Origin: Rikenellaceae bacterium
Lineage (GTDB): Bacteria; Bacteroidota; Bacteroidia; Bacteroidales; UBA932
DNA length: 12,052 bases
Reading direction: 5' to 3'
Assembly: GCA_900769145.1 (NCBI GenBank)
Contig: CAAGFN010000170.1
Location: forward strand, 1-12,052
Part shown: positions 6,474 to 12,052 of the stretch, piece after piece
How positions within the stretch are numbered: position 1 is the stretch's first letter
Layout: every line of letters begins with the position of its first letter
Program-made: the position numbers and the translations under genes
The notes under the pieces: generated by a model
The model's database searches: none
The model's input: only the letters and a program-made list of their open reading frames with translations
What the model was told of the DNA's origin: nothing

Positions 6474-8111
6474 CTACCTGTACTGAGCGAACTCGATATC
6501 CTTCTCGGCACGTGCCTCGAGAGCGTCGCACTCAGCAGCCTTTGCAAGGTGAGCAGCAACCTCGTCCTTGTTGCCCTGGCGGGCAGCGATGATGGCACGG
6601 AGGTACTCAGCCTTAGGGCACTGGCACTTGAGGGCAGCAGAAGCTGCAGAAAGATTGTCGGTAAGAACGTCAGCGAGAGCCTCGTTGAAGGTGTTGGTAC
6701 CCTTGAGGGCAGCAGCAGCCTTTGCATAGTTGCCATTGAGAATGTCAACAACAGCCTGGTTCTCAGTGTTGCCTGCAGCAGCGAATGCCTTCTCGGCAGC
6801 AGCGAGGTCACCATTGCGGAGAGCAATCACACCCTCAGCGTTCTTGAGGTCAGCATCCTTGGTCTCAACCTTTGCGAATGCCTTCTCAGCCTTGTTGAGC
6901 TCACCCTTCTCGAGGTAAACAACACCGAGGTTGAACTGAGCGCGGTCGCTGTTGAACTTGTCGATAGCCTTCTTGTAGATAGCCTCTTTTGCATCGAGAT
7001 CCTTTACGAGGGATGCAGAGCGGAGAAGAGCCTCCTCGTCGAGAACGTCGCTGTTCTCGTCAACGAGCTTGAGAAGCTCCTCAGCGGTGTAGTTCTGGTA
7101 CTCAACATTGGCAATGAATCTTGCACGACGGAGCTCAGGGAGAACTTCCTTCTTGAGAACGGTGTAAACCTCAGACATGTTCTTGATCTCGCTCTCACGA
7201 ACTGCAGGATCGCTGTACATGGAAAGAACGCGGATGATGAGGTCCTTGTCCTCGATGTCAGACTTGGCAACGAGCTCCTGGAAGCCTTCCCAGTCCTGAC
7301 CGATGCTCTTAACCTCAGGATCAGCAACCTCTCTTCCGCCAGTAACCTTTGACCAAACCTTTGCACCGCTCTTGGAACGCTTGTCAGAAAGTTTTGCGTT
7401 GAGAGACTCGCCACCGTCCGGTGAAGCGTAAGCTACGACCTCAGTGCCCTTGAGAGTCTTCCTCTCGTTAGCCTTGATTTCGTCGAGAGCAGCCTGGAAG
7501 TCCTTGATGGACTCTGACTTGAGCTCCTTGCTGCGTACGTCTGCAGAGTTGATGGTGTAGAGAATCTGGCCCTCAGCAGTCTGAGGAATAACCTCCTGAT
7601 AGTTGTCAGCCTTATAGTCAACGCGGCCGGCCTTTCCGCCGAGAGCAACGAGCATATAAGTGGTGTTGGCACCGTCAGCAACCTTCTTGATAGGGAGGTC
7701 CCAAGTTTTTGCCTTGTACTTCACGATACCGCGGAGCTCGAGGTGGCAAGCCTCCATACCCTCTACATAGTCGAAGTGTACCTTCTCGGTAACAGTCTGG
7801 CCGTCAGAAGAAACAACAGTGTAGTTGTCCTTTACCTTCTCGCCCTGGTACATGAATGGGGTCATTGCTGCCTCACCACCGTCAAATACGATTACAGGGG
7901 TAACCTCGAGAATCGCCTTCTTGTGGAAATAGTCAGCAGGATAGGTTACAGACACGGTAGCGTCAATTTTGCCTGCTACCACCTCAAGAGGTGAAGGATC
8001 GCAGGTAACGGTAACGCTCTCTGCCATCTCAGCCATCTTTTCTGGTGAAGCACAGCCAACAGCGGCAATCGCAACGACTGCCATTGCCAAATTTTTGATT
8101 TGCTTTCTCAT
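6474..8111 (-). CDS. OmpA-like / TPR outer-membrane lipoprotein
   Basis: This 545-aa protein begins with a lipoprotein signal peptide: basic MRKQIK, a hydrophobic core and lipobox AVGC with the lipidated Cys at 20. Residues 30-180 form a beta-rich region I do not recognise. Residues about 183-330 resemble an OmpA C-terminal-like domain, with AYASPDG (227-233) and NAKLSDKR (238-245), which in this family binds peptidoglycan. From about 350 to the end the sequence is helical and Ala-rich with TPR-like units, such as AQFNLGVVYLEKGELNKAEKAF. A periplasm-facing lipoprotein anchored to the outer membrane and tethered to peptidoglycan is the likely arrangement. Codon choice is strongly restricted compared with its neighbours, which usually signals high expression. 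It has its own terminator and is divergent from the sigma-54 regulator gene, 127 bp away. The minus-strand promoter is unclear; TATCTTGG near 8164-8171 is one weak candidate. Confidence 0.85.
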   Translation of the reverse strand: MRKQIKNLAMAVVAIAAVGCASPEKMAEMAESVTVTCDPSPLEVVAGKIDATVSVTYPADYFHKKAILEVTPVIVFDGGEAAMTPFMYQGEKVKDNYTVVSSDGQTVTEKVHFDYVEGMEACHLELRGIVKYKAKTWDLPIKKVADGANTTYMLVALGGKAGRVDYKADNYQEVIPQTAEGQILYTINSADVRSKELKSESIKDFQAALDEIKANERKTLKGTEVVAYASPDGGESLNAKLSDKRSKSGAKVWSKVTGGREVADPEVKSIGQDWEGFQELVAKSDIEDKDLIIRVLSMYSDPAVRESEIKNMSEVYTVLKKEVLPELRRARFIANVEYQNYTAEELLKLVDENSDVLDEEALLRSASLVKDLDAKEAIYKKAIDKFNSDRAQFNLGVVYLEKGELNKAEKAFAKVETKDADLKNAEGVIALRNGDLAAAEKAFAAAGNTENQAVVDILNGNYAKAAAALKGTNTFNEALADVLTDNLSAASAALKCQCPKAEYLRAIIAARQGNKDEVAAHLAKAAECDALEARAEKDIEFAQYR

Positions 8112-8224
8112 AATTGAAACGATAAGTAAATAGTATTTATTAAACCTATATTCAAATTTTCCGCCAAGATACTAACAATTTTGCAATTTTCCGTTATAAT
8201 AGTTCATATTTCGAACCGAATTTG

Positions 8225-8232
8225 TAACTTTG
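8225..8232 (+). promoter_or_regulatory. Putative -7 box of the envelope operon
   Basis: TAACTTTG matches TAnnTTTG exactly. It ends 6 bp before the ATG at 8239, so with usual spacing transcription would begin at or within a base or two of the start codon. I saw no good TTTG-type -33 element; GTTC at 8202-8205 is at the right distance but weak. Confidence 0.55.
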
Positions 8233-8238
8233 TCCTGT

Positions 8239-9516
8239 ATGGACGCACAAGAATTACAGAAAGTAAAGAATAAATACGACATTATCGGGAATGATCCGGC
8301 GCTCAATCGTGCCATTGAGATGGCGATGGCTGTCGCTTTGACAGAACTTACTGTCCTTGTGACAGGTGAGAGCGGCGTCGGAAAGGACAATATACCCAGA
8401 ATCATTCACCAGAACGGCAGGAGAAAGAATGCGAAATACTTTGCCGTGAACTGCGGAGCCATTCCTGAGGGGACCATTGACTCTGAACTTTTCGGTCACG
8501 TCAAGGGGTCATTTACCGGGGCTGTGGATGATAGGAAAGGCTATTTCGAGGTGGCTGACGGCGGTACACTCTTCCTTGATGAGGTGGGCGAACTTCCCCT
8601 GCCGTCACAGGCCAAGTTGCTGAGAGTCCTCCAGTCCGGTGAGTATATCAGGGTAGGTGACTCCAAGGTCAGCAAAACGGATGTCAGGGTCATAGCCGCC
8701 ACCAATGTGGACCTGCTCTATGCCGTATCCAAGGGCAAGTTCAGGGAAGACCTATATTATAGATTGAACGCAGTCCAGATAAGGATGCCGGCCCTCCGTG
8801 ACAGGAAGCAGGATATCTATCTGCTTTTCAGGAAGTTCACTTCTGATTTCTCGGAGAAATACGGGATGAACAAGGTTACGCTTACACACGATGCGGTCGA
8901 TATGCTCTCCAACTACCGCTGGCCCGGCAACATCCGCCAGCTCAAGAACGTGACTGAGACCGTGACCGCCCTTGAGAGCCACAGGCTGTCCCCGGTATCC
9001 GGAAAATGTGAGGTCAATGCCGAGACTCTCTCCAGGTATATTCCACACGATGACTTGAACACCCTGCCGGTGGCCTATGCGGACAATTCGGAGAATATTT
9101 CCAGGAGCGAGAAGCAGGAGATTTACAAGGCCCTGTACGGGCTCAATGCCGAAATCAACAAGTTGAAGCAGATTATAGCCTCCGGCAATTTCAATGCGGC
9201 CTCCCAGGTCGCTTCTCCGCTCGGCGACCAGAAGAGCCTGCCCGTCCCTAACGAGGGATATGTCTCCAGGCCGGATTCGAATTGGGACAAGGAAGACATT
9301 GACATTCAGGGAGATATTGAAACGGGACATCCTGTCAGGGAAATTCGTGCCGATGACGATGAGGCGTTCTCCATATCGAAGGCCAGCCAGGAACTCATCC
9401 GCAAGGCCCTTGAGAAGCACAATGGCAACAGGAAGAAAGCCGCGGAGGAGCTTGGGATTTCAGAGCGAACACTTTACAGGAAACTTCCCCCTGAGTACAA
9501 GGGTCAGAAAAAATGA
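8239..9516 (+). CDS. Sigma-54-dependent activator, Fis family, no receiver domain
   Basis: This 425-aa bacterial enhancer-binding protein has its AAA+ domain directly at the N-terminus: Walker A GESGVGKD (43-50), the sigma-54 contact loop as GSFTGA (90-95) rather than GAFTGA, Walker B TLFLDE (110-115), arginine-finger region FREDLYYRLN (168-177) and WPGNIRQL (228-235). A linker follows with a helical segment (about 276-310) that may form a coiled coil, then a Fis-type helix-turn-helix near the end (KKAAEELGISERTLYRKL). Lacking a receiver or GAF domain, it must be controlled by expression level or a partner. A TTG at 8230 would add three residues but lies within the -7 box, so I chose ATG 8239. 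Its TGA overlaps the lptE ATG (ATGA), so the two are probably translationally coupled. Confidence 0.92.
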   Translation: MDAQELQKVKNKYDIIGNDPALNRAIEMAMAVALTELTVLVTGESGVGKDNIPRIIHQNGRRKNAKYFAVNCGAIPEGTIDSELFGHVKGSFTGAVDDRKGYFEVADGGTLFLDEVGELPLPSQAKLLRVLQSGEYIRVGDSKVSKTDVRVIAATNVDLLYAVSKGKFREDLYYRLNAVQIRMPALRDRKQDIYLLFRKFTSDFSEKYGMNKVTLTHDAVDMLSNYRWPGNIRQLKNVTETVTALESHRLSPVSGKCEVNAETLSRYIPHDDLNTLPVAYADNSENISRSEKQEIYKALYGLNAEINKLKQIIASGNFNAASQVASPLGDQKSLPVPNEGYVSRPDSNWDKEDIDIQGDIETGHPVREIRADDDEAFSISKASQELIRKALEKHNGNRKKAAEELGISERTLYRKLPPEYKGQKK

Positions 9517-10049
9517 AGAAGATGAATATCAGGAAAACATTTACAAATATATGTGCTGTCGTGTCGTTGGTTGCGGCGGGTTTTCTGGTGCGTTCCTGCG
9601 GGATTTACTCATTCTCCGGAACGTCCATTCAGCCGGATGTCAAGACAGTGACTATCAATTACTTCGAGTATAAGGCCCTGAAGGTCAATCCAACTCTCAG
9701 CAATGACCTCACCGAGGCGCTTAAGGACAAGTTCCGCAAGATGACCCGCCTGGAGCAGGTGGACATGGACGGGGATCTCGAGATTATCGGTGCGGTTACA
9801 GGCTATGACATCAGGGCAACGGCGGTGACTGCCCAGGAGGTTGCCGCGCAGAACCGTCTTACCGTGTCCGTGAAGATTTCGTTCACAAACAGGAAATATC
9901 CTGAGGATGACTTCTCTGACAAGTCTTTCTCGGCATACGCCGACTATGATTCCACGCAATCCCTCGATGCCGTGGAAGCGTCTCTCTGTGAAGAGATTAT
10001 AGAAAAACTCTGCGAGGATATGTTCAATGCGACAGTGGCGAATTGGTAG
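9513..10049 (+). CDS. lptE: LptE-like LPS-assembly lipoprotein
   Basis: This 178-aa protein carries an N-terminal signal with a hydrophobic core and Cys29 in VRSC, followed by GIYSFSGTSI, the characteristic mature start of Bacteroidota LptE. LptE is the lipoprotein that plugs and assembles the LptD barrel, placing lipopolysaccharide in the outer leaflet of the outer membrane. The rest fits the LptE fold: VKTVTINYF strand, a helix with LSNDLTEALKDKF, then DGDLEIIGAVTGYDI and a second strand pair with a C-terminal helix. The Arg at lipobox -2 is somewhat unusual. ATG 9513 overlaps the preceding stop; ATG 9522 (M4) is an alternative start giving nearly the same signal peptide. Length is normal for the Bacteroidota form. 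Confidence 0.88.
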   Translation: MKKMNIRKTFTNICAVVSLVAAGFLVRSCGIYSFSGTSIQPDVKTVTINYFEYKALKVNPTLSNDLTEALKDKFRKMTRLEQVDMDGDLEIIGAVTGYDIRATAVTAQEVAAQNRLTVSVKISFTNRKYPEDDFSDKSFSAYADYDSTQSLDAVEASLCEEIIEKLCEDMFNATVANW

Positions 10050-10050
10050 T

Positions 10051-10683
10051 ATGGAAGGGTCAAGGACAATCAAACTCAAGACATTGACGATGGAGGAACT
10101 GGCCGGAGTGGTCAACCTCTATCCGTGGTTTGCAGCGGCCAGGAAAGAACTCTGCGAGAGGATTGCGGCTCTGGGGGGCGAGTCCTGGGGCGTGGGGCAG
10201 TATGCTGACCAGGCAATGTATGTGGCTGACAGAAGCATCATTGCCGGGATTATGAGGTCTTCAGCTGTCAGGGACTACTCTGACAGCGATTTGGAGAGCC
10301 TCCTCAGTTCGTATATGGAAGAGCAGGAGGTAGGGACAAAGGAGGAGACCGAAGTTGAGGCTCCGGCACCTGCCAGGCCTGAACGCCGGCTTCCGGGAGG
10401 GGATTTCTTCTCCAAGGATGACTACGACAAAGTCCGCAGGGCAGGGGACAATTTCGTATTCCGCGCCCCGGAACGCAGGGAAAGTGCTTCCGACAATGCC
10501 GAAGATGACCTCAGTCTTGAGTTCTGCACTGAGACATTGGCTGAAATTTACGCCGAGCAGGGCTATTTTGAGAAGTCAAGGAGCATTTATCGCAAACTTC
10601 TTTTGGCATTCCCGGAAAAAAGTGCTTACTTTGCATCCCTTATCGAAAAATTGGATAAATTGATAAATAATCAGACTTTATGA
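10051..10683 (+). CDS. TPR-like conserved protein between lptE and secG
   Basis: The protein is 210 aa from ATG 10051, one base after the lptE stop. An in-frame ATG at 10027 lies inside lptE and is less likely. The N-terminal part has a helical segment with VNLYPWFAAARKEL (about 21-34), a motif I associate with Bacteroidales proteins at this locus. The middle is charged and Pro-rich (about 100-135). The C-terminus has a TPR-like helix pair, TETLAEIYAEQGYFEKSRSIY, then KLLLAFPEKSAYF. There is no signal peptide or membrane segment, so it is probably cytoplasmic. Function is unknown; a helper or scaffold for envelope biogenesis is suggested only by its place between lptE and secG. Its TGA overlaps the secG ATG. 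Confidence 0.8.
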   Translation: MEGSRTIKLKTLTMEELAGVVNLYPWFAAARKELCERIAALGGESWGVGQYADQAMYVADRSIIAGIMRSSAVRDYSDSDLESLLSSYMEEQEVGTKEETEVEAPAPARPERRLPGGDFFSKDDYDKVRRAGDNFVFRAPERRESASDNAEDDLSLEFCTETLAEIYAEQGYFEKSRSIYRKLLLAFPEKSAYFASLIEKLDKLINNQTL

Positions 10684-11051
10684 GCGTTATATTTACAATT
10701 CTCGTTGTTCTCATTGTGATTGCCAGCATTCTGCTTACAATCGCAGTACTTCTCCAGAACGGCAAAGGAGACAGTTTGGCCAGCAATTTCGTGGCCGGCA
10801 ATCAGACTTTCGGCGTAAGGCAGACAGCCAATATGCTTGAGAAGATTACCTGGGGTCTCGTTGCATTCATTCTCGTTGTTTCCATTGTTTCTTCATTCAC
10901 ATTGGGATCAAGGGGAACTCAGATTGACATCACTGACAAGATTGAGGAGGCAGCTGCAGAGCAGCCGGCATTCCCTTCAGCTCCTATTTCCCAGGATGCT
11001 CCTGCACAGGATGCACCTGCACAGGAAGCTCCGGCTACTCCGGCTGAGTAA
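10680..11051 (+). CDS. secG: Preprotein translocase subunit SecG
   Basis: This 123-aa inner-membrane protein supports SecYE in Sec-dependent export. It has the two expected helices (about 3-25 and 57-78). Between them is the conserved SecG loop: LLQNGKGDSLASNF (24-37), a glycine-containing stretch, FGVRQTANMLEKITW. The Bacteroidota form usually has a longer C-terminal tail than E. coli SecG. Here the tail is acidic and then Ala/Pro-rich, ending in QDAPA/QEAPA repeats. The ATG overlaps the previous gene's stop as ATGA. It appears to be the last gene of the envelope operon, since a 138-bp gap with regulatory structure follows. Confidence 0.93.
   Translation: MSVIFTILVVLIVIASILLTIAVLLQNGKGDSLASNFVAGNQTFGVRQTANMLEKITWGLVAFILVVSIVSSFTLGSRGTQIDITDKIEEAAAEQPAFPSAPISQDAPAQDAPAQEAPATPAE
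10992..11036 (+). repeat. Three 15-bp tandem repeats in the secG tail
   Basis: Units at 10992-11006, 11007-11021 and 11022-11036 encode QDAPA, QDAPA and QEAPA. The units differ from each other at one to four bases, so copy number could change by slippage without breaking the frame. Confidence 0.8.
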
Positions 11052-11070
11052 TTGCTTCCCGGGACAGGGG

Positions 11071-11112
11071 ACTGACAGATTGTCAGTAATCCGGTAAAAG
11101 GAATATATTTTG
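11071..11112 (+). promoter_or_regulatory. Putative clpB promoter with overlapping palindrome
   Basis: ACTGACA (11071-11077) and TGTCAGT (11081-11087) form a perfect 7-bp inverted repeat around GAT. A TTG at 11080-11082 inside it lies 21 bp before TATATTTTG (11104-11112), which is close to the -7 consensus with one extra base. Transcription would start near 11118. The palindrome would then cover the -33 region and could be an operator for a heat-shock or stress regulator. No T-run follows, so it is not a good secG terminator. It does not match CIRCE. Confidence 0.4.
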
Positions 11113-11118
11113 ACTATA

Positions 11119-11144
11119 GCCGTCTGGTCTTCGGATCAGGCGGC
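11119..11144 (+). other. UUCG-capped hairpin in the clpB leader
   Basis: GCCGTCTGGTC (11119-11129), TTCG loop (11130-11133) and GATCAGGCGGC (11134-11144) form an 11-bp stem with nine Watson-Crick and two G-U pairs. The closing pair is C-G, making the especially stable cUUCGg tetraloop. If transcription starts near 11118, the hairpin is at the 5' end of the clpB mRNA. No T-run follows, so simple termination is unlikely. Confidence 0.65.
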
Positions 11145-11173
11145 CTTAAGTCGTTTCAGGGGTCCGGGCCAAA

Positions 11174-11179
11174 AAGGAG
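11174..11179 (+). promoter_or_regulatory. Strong ribosome binding site of clpB
   Basis: AAGGAG at 11174-11179 lies 10 nt before ATG 11190. A Shine-Dalgarno match this good is uncommon in Bacteroidota, and with the in-frame TAA at 11181-11183 it fixes the start of the N-domain-less reading frame. Confidence 0.75.
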
Positions 11180-11189
11180 ATAAGATAAT

Positions 11190-12052
11190 ATGAATGAAAT
11201 GCAGAACAACAGCTCTTCAGGAAAGCTTGAATTCCTGAGCAGATTCGCCACCAATCTCAATGAGAGGGCGGCGGCCGGAAAGCTGGACCCGGTGATTGGC
11301 AGGGATGAGGAGATTCGCAGGGTGTTGCAGATATTGAGCAGACGTACCAAGAACAATCCTATCCTCGTCGGAGAGCCTGGCGTGGGCAAGACCGCTATTG
11401 CCGAGGGCCTGGCCCAGAAAATAGTTAACGGGGCAGTGCCGGAGAACCTTAAGGACAAGATAGTCTATTCCCTCGATATGGGTGCCCTCATTGCGGGAGC
11501 GAAGTATCAGGGTGAGTTCGAGGAGAGGCTCAAGGGCGTGGTCAAGGATGTTATTGACAGTGCAGGCCAGATTATTCTCTTCATTGACGAGATACATACT
11601 CTGGTCGGCGCAGGAAAGAGTTCCGGCGCAATGGATGCGTCCAACATTCTCAAGCCGGCATTGGCCAGGGGCGAACTGAGGACGGTGGGTTCCACTACCC
11701 TGGACGAGTACCAGAAGTATTTCGAGGCCGACAAGGCGCTTGAGAGGCGTTTCCAGATGGTGACTGTGGACGAGCCTACCCCGGCGGAGTCTATTGCAAT
11801 CCTGCGTGGCCTGAAGGAGAGGTATGAGAACCACCACAAGGTCCGCATTGAGGATGATGCATTGATTGCCGCAGTCAATCTCAGCCACAGATACATCACG
11901 AACAGGTTCCTTCCGGACAAGGCCATTGACCTTGTGGATGAGGCGGCTTCGAAACTCAGGCTGGAGATGAATTCCGTACCGGAGCCTATCGACGAGCTCA
12001 ACAGCGAAATCCGCCAGCTGGAGATTGAGAAGGAGGCCATCAAGCGCGAGGG
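11190..12052 (+). CDS. clpB: ClpB-type disaggregase lacking the N-domain (3' end outside window)
   Basis: The 287 codons visible here match AAA domain 1 of ClpB, the hexameric ATPase that works with DnaK to dissolve aggregates. Visible are the linker signature AAAGKLDPVIGRDEEIRR (27-44), Walker A GEPGVGKT (61-68), pore loop GAKYQGEFEERL (103-114; usually KYRGEFEER), Walker B ILFIDE (129-134), GARGEL-type loop as ALARGEL, RRF arginine finger and the small domain with RFLPDKAIDLVDEAASK. The last residues, EIRQLEIEKEAIKRE, enter the coiled-coil M-domain, which favours ClpB over ClpC. Normal ClpB begins with an N-domain of about 145 residues; here only about 13 residues precede the linker. An in-frame TAA at 11181 and a strong AAGGAG rule out an upstream start in this frame, and I see no N-domain remnant in the other frames of 11052-11189. 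Confidence 0.92.
   Translation, partial: MNEMQNNSSSGKLEFLSRFATNLNERAAAGKLDPVIGRDEEIRRVLQILSRRTKNNPILVGEPGVGKTAIAEGLAQKIVNGAVPENLKDKIVYSLDMGALIAGAKYQGEFEERLKGVVKDVIDSAGQIILFIDEIHTLVGAGKSSGAMDASNILKPALARGELRTVGSTTLDEYQKYFEADKALERRFQMVTVDEPTPAESIAILRGLKERYENHHKVRIEDDALIAAVNLSHRYITNRFLPDKAIDLVDEAASKLRLEMNSVPEPIDELNSEIRQLEIEKEAIKRE

Noticed and set aside
6432..7352. Long plus-strand open frame (306 codons) opposite the OmpA/TPR lipoprotein gene
   Set aside because: It lies antisense to a gene with restricted codons, which removes stops from the opposite frame. The product is Leu/Ser/Val-rich low-complexity sequence without motifs, and the minus-strand protein is convincing.
8230..8238. TTG start for the sigma-54 activator
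   Set aside because: The TTG is part of the TAACTTTG promoter box, so it would probably not be transcribed. ATG 8239 fits better.
10027..10050. Earlier ATG for the TPR-like protein
   Set aside because: It lies inside lptE and adds eight residues (MRQWRIGS) that look unlike a protein start; ATG 10051 immediately follows the lptE stop.
11071..11087. Intrinsic terminator after secG
   Set aside because: The 7-bp palindrome has a short loop and is followed by AATCCGG rather than a T-run, so I treat it as a possible operator.
1..12052. tRNA, rRNA, transposase or integrase genes
   Set aside because: I looked for tRNA-like cloverleaf sequence, IS-type inverted ends and recombinase motifs on both strands and found none I could support.

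Overview
The window looks like a chromosomal segment of a Bacteroidales bacterium (phylum Bacteroidota), probably from a gut-type lineage. The evidence is Bacteroidota-style -7 boxes (TAnnTTTG), weak or absent Shine-Dalgarno sites before most genes, DUF4143-type ATPases, an OmpA/TPR lipoprotein, and a sigma-54 activator / LptE / TPR protein / SecG cluster typical of that order. I cannot name the genus from sequence alone.

Left region (1 to about 3840) is an accessory island, visibly more AT-rich than the rest. It holds two tandem but clearly different AAA ATPases with nuclease-like C-termini (199-1551 and 2079-3344). Gene debris lies between and after them: the C-terminal lobe of an MBL-fold hydrolase with a degenerate metal motif (1688-1960), a small membrane peptide frame (1567-1686), and an N-terminal stub joined out of frame to a membrane-helix tail (3398-3702). 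The first ATPase is preceded by three copies of GGAAAACGCAGT at an exact 33-bp period, just upstream of a -7 box. The second has its -7 box in the loop of an 8-bp palindrome. This island is the most likely place for undescribed biology.

Middle region (3865-8111, minus strand) carries hrpB, an 833-aa DEAH-family helicase. Upstream of it in the transcribed direction is an OmpA-like/TPR outer-membrane lipoprotein with strongly biased codon use. A clear hairpin-plus-T-run terminator separates them.

Right region (8239 to the window end, plus strand) begins divergently from the lipoprotein gene. It is a tight operon: a receiver-less sigma-54 activator, lptE, a TPR-like protein and secG. The joints are ATGA overlaps or a 1-nt gap, and the operon's -7 box sits almost on the start codon, suggesting a leaderless mRNA. 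LptE belongs to lipopolysaccharide transport and SecG to the Sec translocon, so the operon appears devoted to envelope biogenesis. After a 138-bp gap, clpB starts and runs off the window. It has its own strong ribosome binding site, a palindrome overlapping its likely promoter, and a UUCG-capped hairpin in the leader. Unusually, its reading frame begins at the linker to AAA domain 1, so it lacks the ClpB N-domain.

All family assignments come from motif recognition by eye; no database search was run.
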